Source: Acidobacteriota bacterium
GTDB taxonomy: Bacteria > Acidobacteriota > Holophagae > Acanthopleuribacterales > Acanthopleuribacteraceae
Direction: 5' to 3'
Length of the DNA: 64,000 nucleotides
NCBI GenBank assembly: GCA_020439745.1
Contig: JAGQSC010000025.1
Location: forward strand, 1-64,000
The notes beneath the pieces were generated by a model. It had not been told where the DNA came from, did no database searches, and saw only the letters and a list, made by a program, of their open reading frames with translations. Positions 41,705 to 50,622 of the stretch are shown here, piece after piece. Within the stretch, counting starts at the first letter, position 1, and the number at the start of each line of letters is the position of its first letter. The translations under genes were made by a program, and so were the position numbers.

Positions 41705-41766
41705 AAGCCGAGACCAAGCGAGTACACACACTCAATGTAGGCCCAAAAAAGAGGAGCATTTTTATT

Positions 41767-43056
41767 ATTAATTCTTTCGATAGGCTCGGTCTGTCAGCGG
41801 AGATCCTCCGCGCTGTTGCCGAGCAAAAATACACACAACCCACACCGATCCAGGCACAAGCGATCCCTGTTGTTCTCAGCGGCCGCGATCTGATGGCGGG
41901 TGCTCAAACGGGTACCGGAAAAACGGCGGGATTTACACTGCCTATCCTACAAAGCCTGTCCAGTCGCCGGTCGGGCGAGAAAAGGTCCATCCGATGTCTT
42001 GTTCTTGCACCCACGCGGGAACTGGCGGCACAGATTGGTGCCAGCATGTCTAGCTACGGCAAATACCTGCCGTTTCGGTCGGCCGTTGTGTTTGGGGGCG
42101 TGAATATTAACCGCCAAACTCAAATCATCAAATCTGGCGTGGATATTTTGGTCGCGACACCTGGGCGCCTTTTGGACCATATGGGTCGTGGCAATATAGA
42201 CCTGAAGCATCTCGAAGTCTTGGTGTTGGACGAGGCGGATCGCATGTTGGATATGGGCTTCATCCATGACATCAAACGCATCATGGCCGTACTGCCCAAA
42301 GAACGCCAGACCCTGCTTTTCTCCGCCACCTTTTCTGATGGCATCAAGAAATTGGCCCAAGGACTATTGCGCAACCCTGAAACGGTTCAGGTGGCCACTC
42401 AAAACAAGTCGGCTGAGGGCGTGCAACAAAGTGTTTGTCTGGTGGAAAAAGCGCACAAACGTGAGTTTTTGCAACAGATGATTACCACCAAGGATTGGCA
42501 GCAAGTGTTGGTGTTTACGCGCACGAAGCGCATGGCCAACCAATTGGCGAAGTTTCTCAATGCCGGTGGCATTCAGTCTTTGGCCATCCATGGCAACAAA
42601 AGTCAATCGGCCAGGACTTCGGCGCTCTCCAGTTTTAAAGGCGGCAAAACACGCGTGCTGGTTGCTACCGATATTGCTGCGCGCGGTCTGGACATCAAGG
42701 AGCTGCCTTACGTGGTGAACTTCGAGCTGCCAGACGAGCCCGAAGCCTATGTGCATCGCGTGGGCAGAACGGGAAGAGCAGGGCAGCGAGGGTTGGCAAT
42801 CTCCTTGGTAAGTGTTGATGAGCAGTCAAAATTGCGTGACATTGAGCGGCTCACCAAGCAACAGATCGCACGAGAAACGATGCCCAACAAACACAACCGG
42901 CGGGATGTGACATCGACCATCAGCAACAAGACCTTAACGCCACCTGTGACCGAAGCTCGACGGCAGTCCATGCAAAAGGTTCGTCCGTTGCGTTCCATGC
43001 CTCAACAATCGGTCTCCAAAGCGAGTTCTGGATTTGCCTTCAGCGTTTTTGACTGA
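41767..43056 (+). CDS. DEAD-box RNA helicase with apparent AUU start codon
   Basis: DEAD-box proteins unwind RNA with ATP. From 41767 the frame reads [19 protein letters not shown], then the Q motif [61 protein letters not shown] and [10 protein letters not shown], a complete core of about 429 residues like RhlE. No ATG, GTG or TTG exists in frame before the Met in DLMAGAQ (41893), which would remove the Q motif. ATT at 41767 lies 10 nt after GAGGAG (41751-41756) and aligns with the family's MxSF start. AUU initiation, as in infC, is therefore likely. Confidence 0.9.
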   Translation: MNSFDRLGLSAEILRAVAEQKYTQPTPIQAQAIPVVLSGRDLMAGAQTGTGKTAGFTLPILQSLSSRRSGEKRSIRCLVLAPTRELAAQIGASMSSYGKYLPFRSAVVFGGVNINRQTQIIKSGVDILVATPGRLLDHMGRGNIDLKHLEVLVLDEADRMLDMGFIHDIKRIMAVLPKERQTLLFSATFSDGIKKLAQGLLRNPETVQVATQNKSAEGVQQSVCLVEKAHKREFLQQMITTKDWQQVLVFTRTKRMANQLAKFLNAGGIQSLAIHGNKSQSARTSALSSFKGGKTRVLVATDIAARGLDIKELPYVVNFELPDEPEAYVHRVGRTGRAGQRGLAISLVSVDEQSKLRDIERLTKQQIARETMPNKHNRRDVTSTISNKTLTPPVTEARRQSMQKVRPLRSMPQQSVSKASSGFAFSVFD

Positions 43057-43170
43057 ATCAGATCTTTGAGGATACCGATTTGCGCAATCGAAGTTGGACT
43101 TGATTGAGGCTGGAATGATTGTGTTTAGGCCGATCTCCTCAACTTTTTTGGCTTCGTTCAAGCAGCGTTA

Positions 43171-43277
43171 TTCAGTCGCCCGCCGCTTCGCTTTGGGCTC
43201 TGATCTTTCATTTCGGTTACCCACCCCTCCCTGCGGTCGGGGTGGGCTGCTTGTCAATCGGCCTGCGGCCTCTGAGC
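43171..43277 (+). repeat. Dispersed repeat, family A, partial copy 3
   Basis: TTCAGTCGCCCGCCGCTTCGC, GGTTACCCACCCCTCCCTGC, GGTCGGGGTGGGCTGC and CGGCCTGCGGCCTC match the second half of the copies at 1935-2148 and 4046-4253. The AT-rich first half is absent. Confidence 0.8.
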
Positions 43278-43426
43278 CATGATCTTTAGGTCGGATCTGT
43301 AAACACGCATCTGCAAATTCTGGATTTTGCAAGTGCAAACGGTGATTTGAACTTGGTGGCTTCGCATCTTGGTGCCATACTTTGTAGCCAATCTCGTATT
43401 GACCTTCGTTCGAAAAGGAATAACCC

Positions 43427-43798
43427 ATGGTCCTTGCAACTAATATGGTGATTGGTGTGGTGGCGGCATTGCACCTGTACTTCTTAGTGTTGGAAATGTT
43501 TTTCTGGGATAAGCCTTTGGGTATGCGAGCTTTTGGGCTTACCAAAGAAAAGGCAGAAGTTTCCAAAGTGTTGGCCGCCAACCAGGGTTTGTACAATGGC
43601 TTCCTGGCCGCAGGTCTGATCTGGGGTCTGACCAAAGGGCCAGCCGGGTTCGAGATCAAAGTGTTTTTCCTGGCATGCGTGTTGGTGGCAGGCATTTATG
43701 GGGCACTTACTGCCAGTCGTAAGATCCTATACGTTCAAGCCTTGCCGGCAGCCATCGCGTTGAGCCTGCTTTGGGGATTTCATAGCTTAATAACCTAG
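43427..43798 (+). CDS. DUF1304 membrane protein
   Basis: The 123-residue protein has four membrane helices and family signatures: GVVAALHLYFLVLEMFFWDKP, GLTKEKAEVSKVLAANQGLYNGFLAAGLIWG and VFFLACVLVAGIYGALTASRKILYVQALPA. The family has no known function. It stands alone between two repeat copies. Confidence 0.92.
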   Translation: MVLATNMVIGVVAALHLYFLVLEMFFWDKPLGMRAFGLTKEKAEVSKVLAANQGLYNGFLAAGLIWGLTKGPAGFEIKVFFLACVLVAGIYGALTASRKILYVQALPAAIALSLLWGFHSLIT

Positions 43799-43823
43799 GC
43801 CGCATTCTGAGTTGGAATACGGC

Positions 43824-43949
43824 ATTCGCGAAGCTCACTTGGTGTCGCGTCACTCGATGGGCAACCGAGTTTGTGGGAACTGTGCTTAAAAGCGCTGCCT
43901 CATTCGCGTTGCTCATGTCGGAAGCGCACGCCACAGGCCTTCGGCCGCT
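43824..43949 (+). repeat. Dispersed repeat, family C, copy 6
   Basis: The family C unit (ATTCGCGAAGCTCACTTGGTG ... GCCTCATTCGCGTTGCTCATG ... GGCCTTCGGCCG) is the only copy outside the first 25 kb. Its core shares the GGGCAACCGAGTTTGTGGGA-like stretch with copy 5. Confidence 0.8.
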
Positions 43950-43967
43950 GAGCAAGCAGAATCGGTG

Positions 43968-44618
43968 TTACCGAGGGGTTCCGACTTCGTCTTGTTCGAC
44001 GATTTCGGTTTCGGCGGCGGCCAGGCGTTCCAGTTTTTGGTAGCTATCTGTGGTCAGGACGTGTTGGGCGTAGTCGTGGGCGGGGCCGGACAGTGGGACT
44101 CCGTAGGTATGGAATCTGGAAACCACCGGCATGTACATGGCATCGGCGATCGAAAACGCCCCGAACAGCCATGGCCCACTGGAACCGAAACGTGTCTTGG
44201 CGTCCGACCAGAGTTCGGTCACGCGTTGAATATCGCGTTGGATGGGCGCGTCAATGGAGACGGTACGACGGGCGCGAATGTTGACCGGTAAACCCGCACG
44301 CAGTGCAGAGAATCCTGCGTGCATTTCTGACGATATGGCTCGTGCGAGTGCGCGCGCTTCGCTATTTTCGGGCAGCAACTTGCCGTTGTGGCGTTCATTG
44401 ACATATTCACAAATCGCCAGTGACTCCCAAAGGGTGATTGCGCCATCGATCAGAATGGGGACTCGTCCATTGGGTGCGAATTGGGCCACTTCCGATTTGA
44501 AGTTGGGTGTGTCCAGCAGAATACGTGTCCATTCAAAAGGAATCCCTGCTTCGGTCAACAGATACCACGGGCGCAGTGTCCAAGACGAATAATTGAGGTT
44601 TCCACCAATCAGATGCAT
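43968..44618 (-). CDS. Glutathione S-transferase family protein
   Basis: The 216-residue protein has an N-terminal thioredoxin fold (LIGGNLNYSSWTLRPWYLLTEAGIPFEWTRILLD, NGRVPILIDGAITLWESLAICEYV, with the conserved cis-Pro and glutamate-serine pair) and an alpha-helical C-terminal domain. The N-terminal SSWTLRP site indicates a Ser-type enzyme like the YfcF group. I take the ATG at 44618, since the frame upstream has no family similarity. It is on the same strand as the amidohydrolase, 79 bp downstream of its end. Confidence 0.9.
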   Translation of the reverse strand: MHLIGGNLNYSSWTLRPWYLLTEAGIPFEWTRILLDTPNFKSEVAQFAPNGRVPILIDGAITLWESLAICEYVNERHNGKLLPENSEARALARAISSEMHAGFSALRAGLPVNIRARRTVSIDAPIQRDIQRVTELWSDAKTRFGSSGPWLFGAFSIADAMYMPVVSRFHTYGVPLSGPAHDYAQHVLTTDSYQKLERLAAAETEIVEQDEVGTPR

Positions 44619-44697
44619 GTCCGTACTCCAACGCGAAAGATGCCGTGATTGTGGCACAAGCTGCGGTCGACAAACATAGACAACAGACACAGTGACA

Positions 44698-46062
44698 TCA
44701 GGGTTTTGGTGAAAATGGCTGCAACACCGAACCAGACACGCGCGTCCCTCGCTTATACACCGCACGAATCGATCGGGAATGTCGAATATCTTCGAGCGGG
44801 TTTCGGTCAAGAACGATGAAATCGGCTTGCTTGCCCACAACGAGGTCGCCCACTTGTTCCGCGATGCCTAAGATTTCAGCGCCTTGCGCAGTTGCCATAT
44901 TCAGGATGTGTGCAGGTGGGATGCCTGCCTTTTGATACAACTCGAGCTCGTAATGATAGATGTGGCCAGGTGTCATCCATGCGTTACCGACATCGGTTCC
45001 AACTCCGATTTTGATGTCGGCATTGTGAAACCCAAGCAAGAACTTGAAAACACCTTGCAAGTATATGGTTTCCAGTAAGATGTCCTCTCCTGGACTCAAA
45101 TCGTCACCGTATTGAGAGTGGCGGTTTCGCCAACCCTCGCCCCACCAACCAGGCAGATCAGCAGCTGGCGCAAGATCGGTTCGATACCTGGCCAACATCG
45201 ATGCATCCTTTCCTATGGCGGCAGCTTCGGTGATGGCGAGGGTGGGAACCACTGAGACGCCCATTTTGCGCATCTTAAGGGTTCTTTGACTGAAAAATGG
45301 TCGTGTTGGGGCTGCCGCATAGGCTTCGTACCACACCTGATCCGATACCTCTTCTGCATTGGGAAGATCAATCCACTCGTCCATCGGTGTGCCGTAACCC
45401 GAATGGACCAACATATCCACACCCATTTCGGTGGCTTGGGTCCAGGTGGTAGCGCCCATATGGCCAATCACCTTCAAGCCGAGTTGGTGGGCCCGATTAA
45501 TTCCTGCTTCAAATAGGTCGGGTGGTACGTGTTTGTACAGTTTGATGAAGTCCACACCCGACATGGCTTGCTGCTCAATCTCTGCCTCCATCTCTTCGCG
45601 ATTCGAGATGATGGCTGCCCATGGTTTCAGGTCTTCGGAAGAGGGAGGTGAATCGATGATGCGGCCCGCAGTGAACATGCGTGGCCCGCGTCGTACACCT
45701 TGTTCCAACTCCGTGCGGAGTCTCACGCCGGCTTCTGGTCTGGCACCGGGATTAAGAATAGTGGTGATGCCAAACTCAAGGAGTCGGTCCAGAATCGCTT
45801 GGTGATATCGGCCATCTGCCGGGAAATGCACGTGCAGATCCATGAACCCAGGTATGAGGTAGGTGCCCGTCAATTGATGGTTTGGAACCTGACTCGGGTG
45901 ATCACAGACGCTTGTGTCGTGTATCGCCGAGATCAGACCATTTGTAACCTCCATGCACTGGTGGGATATGAGGCGACCGACCTGGCAATCGACGATGGTG
46001 ACATCCGTGTAGACATCAACCTGAGGACTTTGCAGCAAACAAGACATCAACCAGAGCACCAT
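44698..46062 (-). CDS. Amidohydrolase family metal-dependent hydrolase
   Basis: The 454-residue protein has GLISAIHDTSV, the metal motif MDLHVHF near residue 75, DFIKLYKH (candidate carboxylated Lys), KVIGHMG, DMLVHSGYG, GVGTDVGN and the closing GKQADFIVLDRNPLEDI. This is the full imidazolonepropionase/prolidase-like amidohydrolase set. The first 12 residues are hydrophobic (MVLWLMSCLLQS) and may be an export signal or lipobox, so a periplasmic location is possible. The substrate is unknown. Confidence 0.9.
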   Translation of the reverse strand: MVLWLMSCLLQSPQVDVYTDVTIVDCQVGRLISHQCMEVTNGLISAIHDTSVCDHPSQVPNHQLTGTYLIPGFMDLHVHFPADGRYHQAILDRLLEFGITTILNPGARPEAGVRLRTELEQGVRRGPRMFTAGRIIDSPPSSEDLKPWAAIISNREEMEAEIEQQAMSGVDFIKLYKHVPPDLFEAGINRAHQLGLKVIGHMGATTWTQATEMGVDMLVHSGYGTPMDEWIDLPNAEEVSDQVWYEAYAAAPTRPFFSQRTLKMRKMGVSVVPTLAITEAAAIGKDASMLARYRTDLAPAADLPGWWGEGWRNRHSQYGDDLSPGEDILLETIYLQGVFKFLLGFHNADIKIGVGTDVGNAWMTPGHIYHYELELYQKAGIPPAHILNMATAQGAEILGIAEQVGDLVVGKQADFIVLDRNPLEDIRHSRSIRAVYKRGTRVSGSVLQPFSPKP

Positions 46063-46374
46063 GATTCACCTCAGTGCATTCTATCCCGGCAAAGTCGCCT
46101 GAATTGACAATCCACAAGCGAGTGCCTACATTTGTTTGTAAGTTGGTCAACCAACCAAACATTTTGTTCCGGCGTCTGAGGAAGCGGTTTCTTGAGCGGC
46201 TACGCACCACTCAGATCTTTCACTCTAAGCGGTTCAAACATTTGGAACCCGCAGCCCAAAGCAACATTCAACTTGCCATATAAAAAACTGGGTTGAGATT
46301 GCGAACCACGGCAGAGTCGCCCAAATAGGGGCTTGTCCCGTCTAAACACTGATTTCTGACTACTGACAGCTGTA

Positions 46375-46463
46375 TGGTGCCCGAGGCCGGACTCGAACCG
46401 GCACGGAGGGGTTACCTCCGCGGGATTTTAAGTCCCGTGTGTCTACCATTTCACCACTCGGGC
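46375..46463 (-). tRNA. tRNA-Leu (UAA)
   Basis: On the minus strand the sequence begins GCCCGAGTGGTG, has the anticodon loop CTTAAAA within GGGACTTAAAATCCC, a long variable arm (CGGAGGTAACCTCCG), the T loop GGTTCGAGTCC, acceptor CTCGGGC and an encoded CCA. The class II length (89 nt) and anticodon TAA give leucine. It is the last of a three-tRNA cluster. Confidence 0.95.
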
Positions 46464-46467
46464 TGGA

Positions 46468-46541
46468 TGGAGGCGGCGACCGGAGTCGAACCGGTGATGG
46501 AAGTTTTGCAGACTTCTGCCTTACCACTTGGCGACGCCGCC
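46468..46541 (-). tRNA. tRNA-Cys (GCA)
   Basis: On the minus strand it starts GGCGGCGTCGCCAAGTGGTA, has the anticodon stem-loop GAAGTCTGCAAAACTTC (anticodon GCA), T loop GGTTCGACTCC, acceptor CGCCGCC, discriminator T and encoded CCA. It lies 4 nt upstream of the tRNA-Leu, consistent with one precursor. Confidence 0.95.
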
Positions 46542-46606
46542 AATTCAGAACCCCGTTCTATCGCAAAAAACGAAACAACGCAAGTTCAACAAAACCAACC
46601 AGAAAA

Positions 46607-46682
46607 TGGAGCGGGTGATGGGAGTCGAACCCACGACTTCAACCTTGGCAAGGTTGCACTCTAGCCACTGAGTTACACCCGC
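46607..46682 (-). tRNA. tRNA-Gly (GCC)
   Basis: On the minus strand it starts GCGGGTGTAACTCAGTGGCT, has the anticodon stem-loop CAACCTTGCCAAGGTTG (anticodon GCC), T loop GGTTCGACTCC, acceptor CACCCGC, discriminator T and encoded CCA. It is first in the Gly-Cys-Leu cluster. Confidence 0.95.
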
Positions 46683-46903
46683 TCAGTCCTTGCGTCACAA
46701 GCCCTAGAGTATATGGAGCGGCTCGCGCGGTGTCAAGCCCAAATTGACCGAGCAAAAGCCGGGTGGCTGCACGCTCTTTGGCAAGTCCCAGCAGCTTATG
46801 ACATTTAGCGGTCTCTCTTTGCCTTTCTCCTTGTAAATGATTATGATAAGCGCAGTTTTAGGTGACGCGAACAGCTTGAGTCAGGAGGCAGTGGGGCCGG
46901 ACT

Positions 46904-49120
46904 ATGGTGCAGATTAATTTCACCGGCAAGGAAATCCTCACCAAGATCGTCTACTACGGTCCCGCCTTGTGTGGGAAGACCACCAACCTGCAGGTCTTGC
47001 ACAAGATGACGGATCCCGATCGTAAGACCAAACTGTTTTCCATCAACACGGATCAAGATAGGACGCTGTTCTTTGATCTCTTACCTCTGAGTTTGGGGCG
47101 CATTTACGGCTATCGCATCAAGCTTCAGATTTATACCGTTCCCGGCCAGGTACACTACGCCAGTACGCGACGAGCCGTATTGGCGGGGGCGGATGGGGTT
47201 GTGTTTATCGCCGATTCTGAACGCGGCAAGATGGAAGACAACATGCAGTCTTTTCAGGACCTTGCCACAAATCTGCCCTACAACGGCCTGGACATGGAGA
47301 CCATTCCCCTTGTGGTTCAGTACAACAAACGGGACCTCTCGGATGTCTATTCTTATGTGGAGATGGAGAAAGCGCTGAACTCGGTCAAGGCGCCCAGTTT
47401 CGAAGCGGTCGCCATTAACGGCAAGGGCGTATTGGATACGTTTGTGGCGATTGCCAAACGCATGATCAATAACGTGGTGGCTCGCTATCGATTGGACCGG
47501 GGCAACAAAGGTAAGGTGGACTTCGGTGATCGGCTGGCACGCGCCTTGGAAGAGTTCCGGCAAAGGGATTCTGAGGACACCAATCCTGTTGATCTCAGCA
47601 GACTTCAATTGAAGTTTGGGCATCCGACGGGTTCCAAGGTTCCCGATTTGGGCGATCCGCAAGATGAGAAAATTGCCCAGCACGGTGCCATGACCAATGC
47701 CGACCTGATTGAACGGGCTGTGGCGGCCAACATGGAATTGGCCAACCTGTACGTGAAGTTGGATGAAACCAAACGTGAACGGGACGAGCGTATCAAACAG
47801 CTTGAGGCCGTCAATAGGATCGGGGAGACGGTTACGTCGATGTTGGACATCGATCGTCTTTTGAACACTTTGTGCAAGATTCTCGGTGACCATGCAGGTG
47901 ATTGCATATGCATTGCGTTGGTGGAAGGCAAACCGCCTGAACTGAAGCCTCGTACGGCTTACCGGCTAAAAACCGACCCCATCTTCTTGGTCCGGTCGGA
48001 AAAGGGTAAAAGTCTGGCCCATTTGCTGGCGCATCAGCGCAAGATTTCTATTGTCAATGCCGAAACCAATCCGGAATGGTTCGATTTGGTTCGGCAAAAG
48101 TTCTCCACCATTGAAGGGGTGATTTCGATTCCGCTGATGAGTCACCGCCGTTTGCTTGGGTTGGTGAACGTGATCACGACAGAATCAAAGCGCGGCTTTG
48201 AAGAACACGATCTGGCCTTTTATTCCGCGACTTCCAAGTTCATGGCATCCGCCATTGAGAACGCTCGTCTTTATGGCATGGTTTCTGGCCTCAATCGCAG
48301 TTTGGAACGCCGTGTGAGCGAAATCAATGTCCTCAACAGCAAATTGGAAGAAAACATTCAAGACCGCACCCAGGAATTGCAGTTTGCCAATCGCGCCTTG
48401 CAGAGGGCCAACGAAGAGCTGAAGCTTCTGGATAAGACAAAAGACCAATTCATGTCTCTGTTGACCCAGGAACTGCGCAATCCCATGGGTGCGATCTGTA
48501 ATCAATTGAAAGATTTGGCTAAAGCAGAATGGCCCTCCGAGCAAAAATCCTCGCTTGTGGATGTGTATCGCAACGCAGAGACGGTGAATCTGACGGTTTC
48601 CAAAGTGATCCGCCTATTTAATTTGGAGCAAGGCAAGACGCAACTCAGCAGGCGGCCTGTAAAAGTGGCCGATCTGATGACATCGGCGCTCAAGGCCGAT
48701 CGCGCGTCGATCAAGGCCAAAGGGATCCGCATTCTCACTCGATTGGACGACAACCAGACCATCGAAGCGGATGCGTCTCTGTTGCAGGAAGCGTTTCGGC
48801 ACTTGACGCAAAACGCCGTTCGCTACTCACCGGACTCAAGTGCTTTGAAAATTTGGATGGATACGCGACCTGGAAAAGTGTTGCTTTATATCCGCGACCA
48901 GGGACCTGGTATCCCCGAAGAGCGACGAGGCCAGGTATTTAACAAATACCAGATTGTTCAGGGCGAAGCGTATATGGAAGAAGGACTGGGTTTGGGATTG
49001 CCCATAGCGAAAACCATTATCGAACGCCACGGTGGGGCCATCGACCTGTTGGAACCGCCGCCCGGGACCAAGGACCAGAGTGGCTTATTGGTGCGGATTA
49101 CGTTGCCTCTGGCACCGTGA
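46904..49120 (+). CDS. MglA-type GTPase fused to GAF and HATPase domains, phospho-His missing
   Basis: The 738-residue protein begins with an MglA/Ras-like GTPase (Walker A GPALCGKTTN at 19-28, VPGQ, NKRD). A coiled segment and a GAF domain (about 300-455) follow, then a long coiled coil and a histidine-kinase-like end. The H-box position reads MSLLTQELRNPMGAI, with Gln522 in place of the phosphorylated His. The ATPase boxes are intact (LTQNAVRYSP, DQGPGIP, GLGLGLPIAK). It may sense a ligand and GTP and use the ATPase part for something other than His phosphorylation, or act as a regulator of other kinases. Confidence 0.93.
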   Translation: MVQINFTGKEILTKIVYYGPALCGKTTNLQVLHKMTDPDRKTKLFSINTDQDRTLFFDLLPLSLGRIYGYRIKLQIYTVPGQVHYASTRRAVLAGADGVVFIADSERGKMEDNMQSFQDLATNLPYNGLDMETIPLVVQYNKRDLSDVYSYVEMEKALNSVKAPSFEAVAINGKGVLDTFVAIAKRMINNVVARYRLDRGNKGKVDFGDRLARALEEFRQRDSEDTNPVDLSRLQLKFGHPTGSKVPDLGDPQDEKIAQHGAMTNADLIERAVAANMELANLYVKLDETKRERDERIKQLEAVNRIGETVTSMLDIDRLLNTLCKILGDHAGDCICIALVEGKPPELKPRTAYRLKTDPIFLVRSEKGKSLAHLLAHQRKISIVNAETNPEWFDLVRQKFSTIEGVISIPLMSHRRLLGLVNVITTESKRGFEEHDLAFYSATSKFMASAIENARLYGMVSGLNRSLERRVSEINVLNSKLEENIQDRTQELQFANRALQRANEELKLLDKTKDQFMSLLTQELRNPMGAICNQLKDLAKAEWPSEQKSSLVDVYRNAETVNLTVSKVIRLFNLEQGKTQLSRRPVKVADLMTSALKADRASIKAKGIRILTRLDDNQTIEADASLLQEAFRHLTQNAVRYSPDSSALKIWMDTRPGKVLLYIRDQGPGIPEERRGQVFNKYQIVQGEAYMEEGLGLGLPIAKTIIERHGGAIDLLEPPPGTKDQSGLLVRITLPLAP

Positions 49121-49185
49121 ACTGAGGAGAACAAAAGTTATAATACATCCATGTAATTTAGATGAGTCGGGATTGAGGAGGAGTT

Positions 49186-50619
49186 GTGGCGCAAGCGCGT
49201 GATCAATGGGGCAGCAGACTGGGATTTGTATTGGCGGCATCGGGTTCTGCCGTTGGACTAGGAAATCTATGGAAATTCCCCTATATAGCCTGGGACAACC
49301 ATGGCGGTGCATTTGTGCTGGTGTACCTCGCCTGCATTATGGTCGTCGGCATGCCCGTCATGATGTCGGAAATCATCATTGGGCGTCGCGCGCAAACCAG
49401 CCCGGTACCGGCATTTGGCGAACTTGGTCATCCGCGTTGGGCGTTTGTAGGCTGGCTTGGTGTGGCATCTGGAATCATGATTCTGTCGTTTTACTGCGTG
49501 ATTGCCGGTTGGTCCATTTCATCCTTCGTACAATGCATCAAATGGTCGGTGAGTGGATACGATGCGCCTGCAAATGACGCTTTTGGTATTTTTCTGGCCA
49601 AAGGCCCGCTGCAGTTGTTTTTGACGGCAACATTCATGGCTATCACCGCCTGGATTGTGTCTCGTGGGATCTCGGGTGGGATCGAAAAAGCAACCAAAAT
49701 CCTAATGCCCGTATTGTTGGGGATCATGATTCTCTTGGTACTGAATTCTGTTTCGTTGTCGGGATTTGGTGAAGCCTTGAGATTCCTGTTCAATCCCGAT
49801 TTCTCGGAGTTTGAACGTCACGGCGTCTTGGAGGCCTTAGGCCACGCGTTTTTCACCTTGTCATTGGGTATGGGTGCCATGATCACATACGGTTCCTATA
49901 TGAAGAAATCGGAATCGATTACCAAAGCTTCTGCAGCTATTGTGGCGTTGGACACCGTGATTGCCCTTGCGGCCTGCGTCATTATGTACACGGTTATCTT
50001 CTCGTTTCCGGAAATGAAGTCGCAGATTGGTCGTTCATCGGTGGGCATGCTGTTTGTGACCCTCCCGCAGATGTTCTACACCAAAATGGGGTTGGGCGTC
50101 CTTTTGGGCCCTGTCTTTTATATCCTGGTTGCTTTCGCGGCGTTGTCTTCCACCATATCGTTGCTGGAAGTTGTGGTCGCGCTTTTGGTGGATAAGTTGA
50201 ATTGGACGCGCGTTAAGTCAACCGCTGTGGCCAGCGGGTTTATTTTCTTCTTCAGTATTTTCTGCGCGCTGTCGCTGGGCGCATCTTCTTGGGCCTCGAC
50301 CTTCGAATTTTTTGGTACGAGTGACACGGGACTGGGCGCTGCCTTGAATAATCGCTTTTTTGCGGACAAACAGGGATTTCTTGCGCTGTTTGACCATTTC
50401 TCGGCGAACTGGATGCTGCCCGTAGGTGGATTGTTCATTACGTTGTTTGCCGGTTGGGTCTTATCTCGAAAGACCAGTGCTGAGGAGTTAGACATGGTGG
50501 GTCCCGATGGGTCTACGCATTGGATCTTCAGAACGTGGTTGTTCTTTGTACGCTTCGTGGCGCCTTTAGGCATCGGTTGGATCATTGTAAGGGTGATCAT
50601 GGGTGAGGACTTCTCCTGA
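49186..50619 (+). CDS. Sodium:neurotransmitter symporter (NSS) family transporter
   Basis: The 477-residue protein has 11-12 membrane helices and the NSS signature near the start: WGSRLGFVLAASGSAVGLGNLWKFPYIAWDNHGGAFVLVYL, with the sodium and substrate-binding loop of LeuT-type transporters. It probably imports an amino acid with sodium. The GTG start has GAGGAGGAG upstream. mqnA follows 3 nt after its stop. Confidence 0.93.
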   Translation: MAQARDQWGSRLGFVLAASGSAVGLGNLWKFPYIAWDNHGGAFVLVYLACIMVVGMPVMMSEIIIGRRAQTSPVPAFGELGHPRWAFVGWLGVASGIMILSFYCVIAGWSISSFVQCIKWSVSGYDAPANDAFGIFLAKGPLQLFLTATFMAITAWIVSRGISGGIEKATKILMPVLLGIMILLVLNSVSLSGFGEALRFLFNPDFSEFERHGVLEALGHAFFTLSLGMGAMITYGSYMKKSESITKASAAIVALDTVIALAACVIMYTVIFSFPEMKSQIGRSSVGMLFVTLPQMFYTKMGLGVLLGPVFYILVAFAALSSTISLLEVVVALLVDKLNWTRVKSTAVASGFIFFFSIFCALSLGASSWASTFEFFGTSDTGLGAALNNRFFADKQGFLALFDHFSANWMLPVGGLFITLFAGWVLSRKTSAEELDMVGPDGSTHWIFRTWLFFVRFVAPLGIGWIIVRVIMGEDFS

Positions 50620-50622
50620 TCC

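Noticed and set aside
41507-41740. 77-codon plus-strand ORF before the DEAD-box gene
   Set aside because: It crosses the intrinsic terminator hairpin and its T tract, has no ribosome site and is Cys/Ser-rich without structure. It is better explained as leader RNA.
47081-47893. 270-codon minus-strand frame opposite the GTPase-kinase gene
   Set aside because: It is antisense to clear MglA GTPase and GAF coding sequence and has no family similarity.
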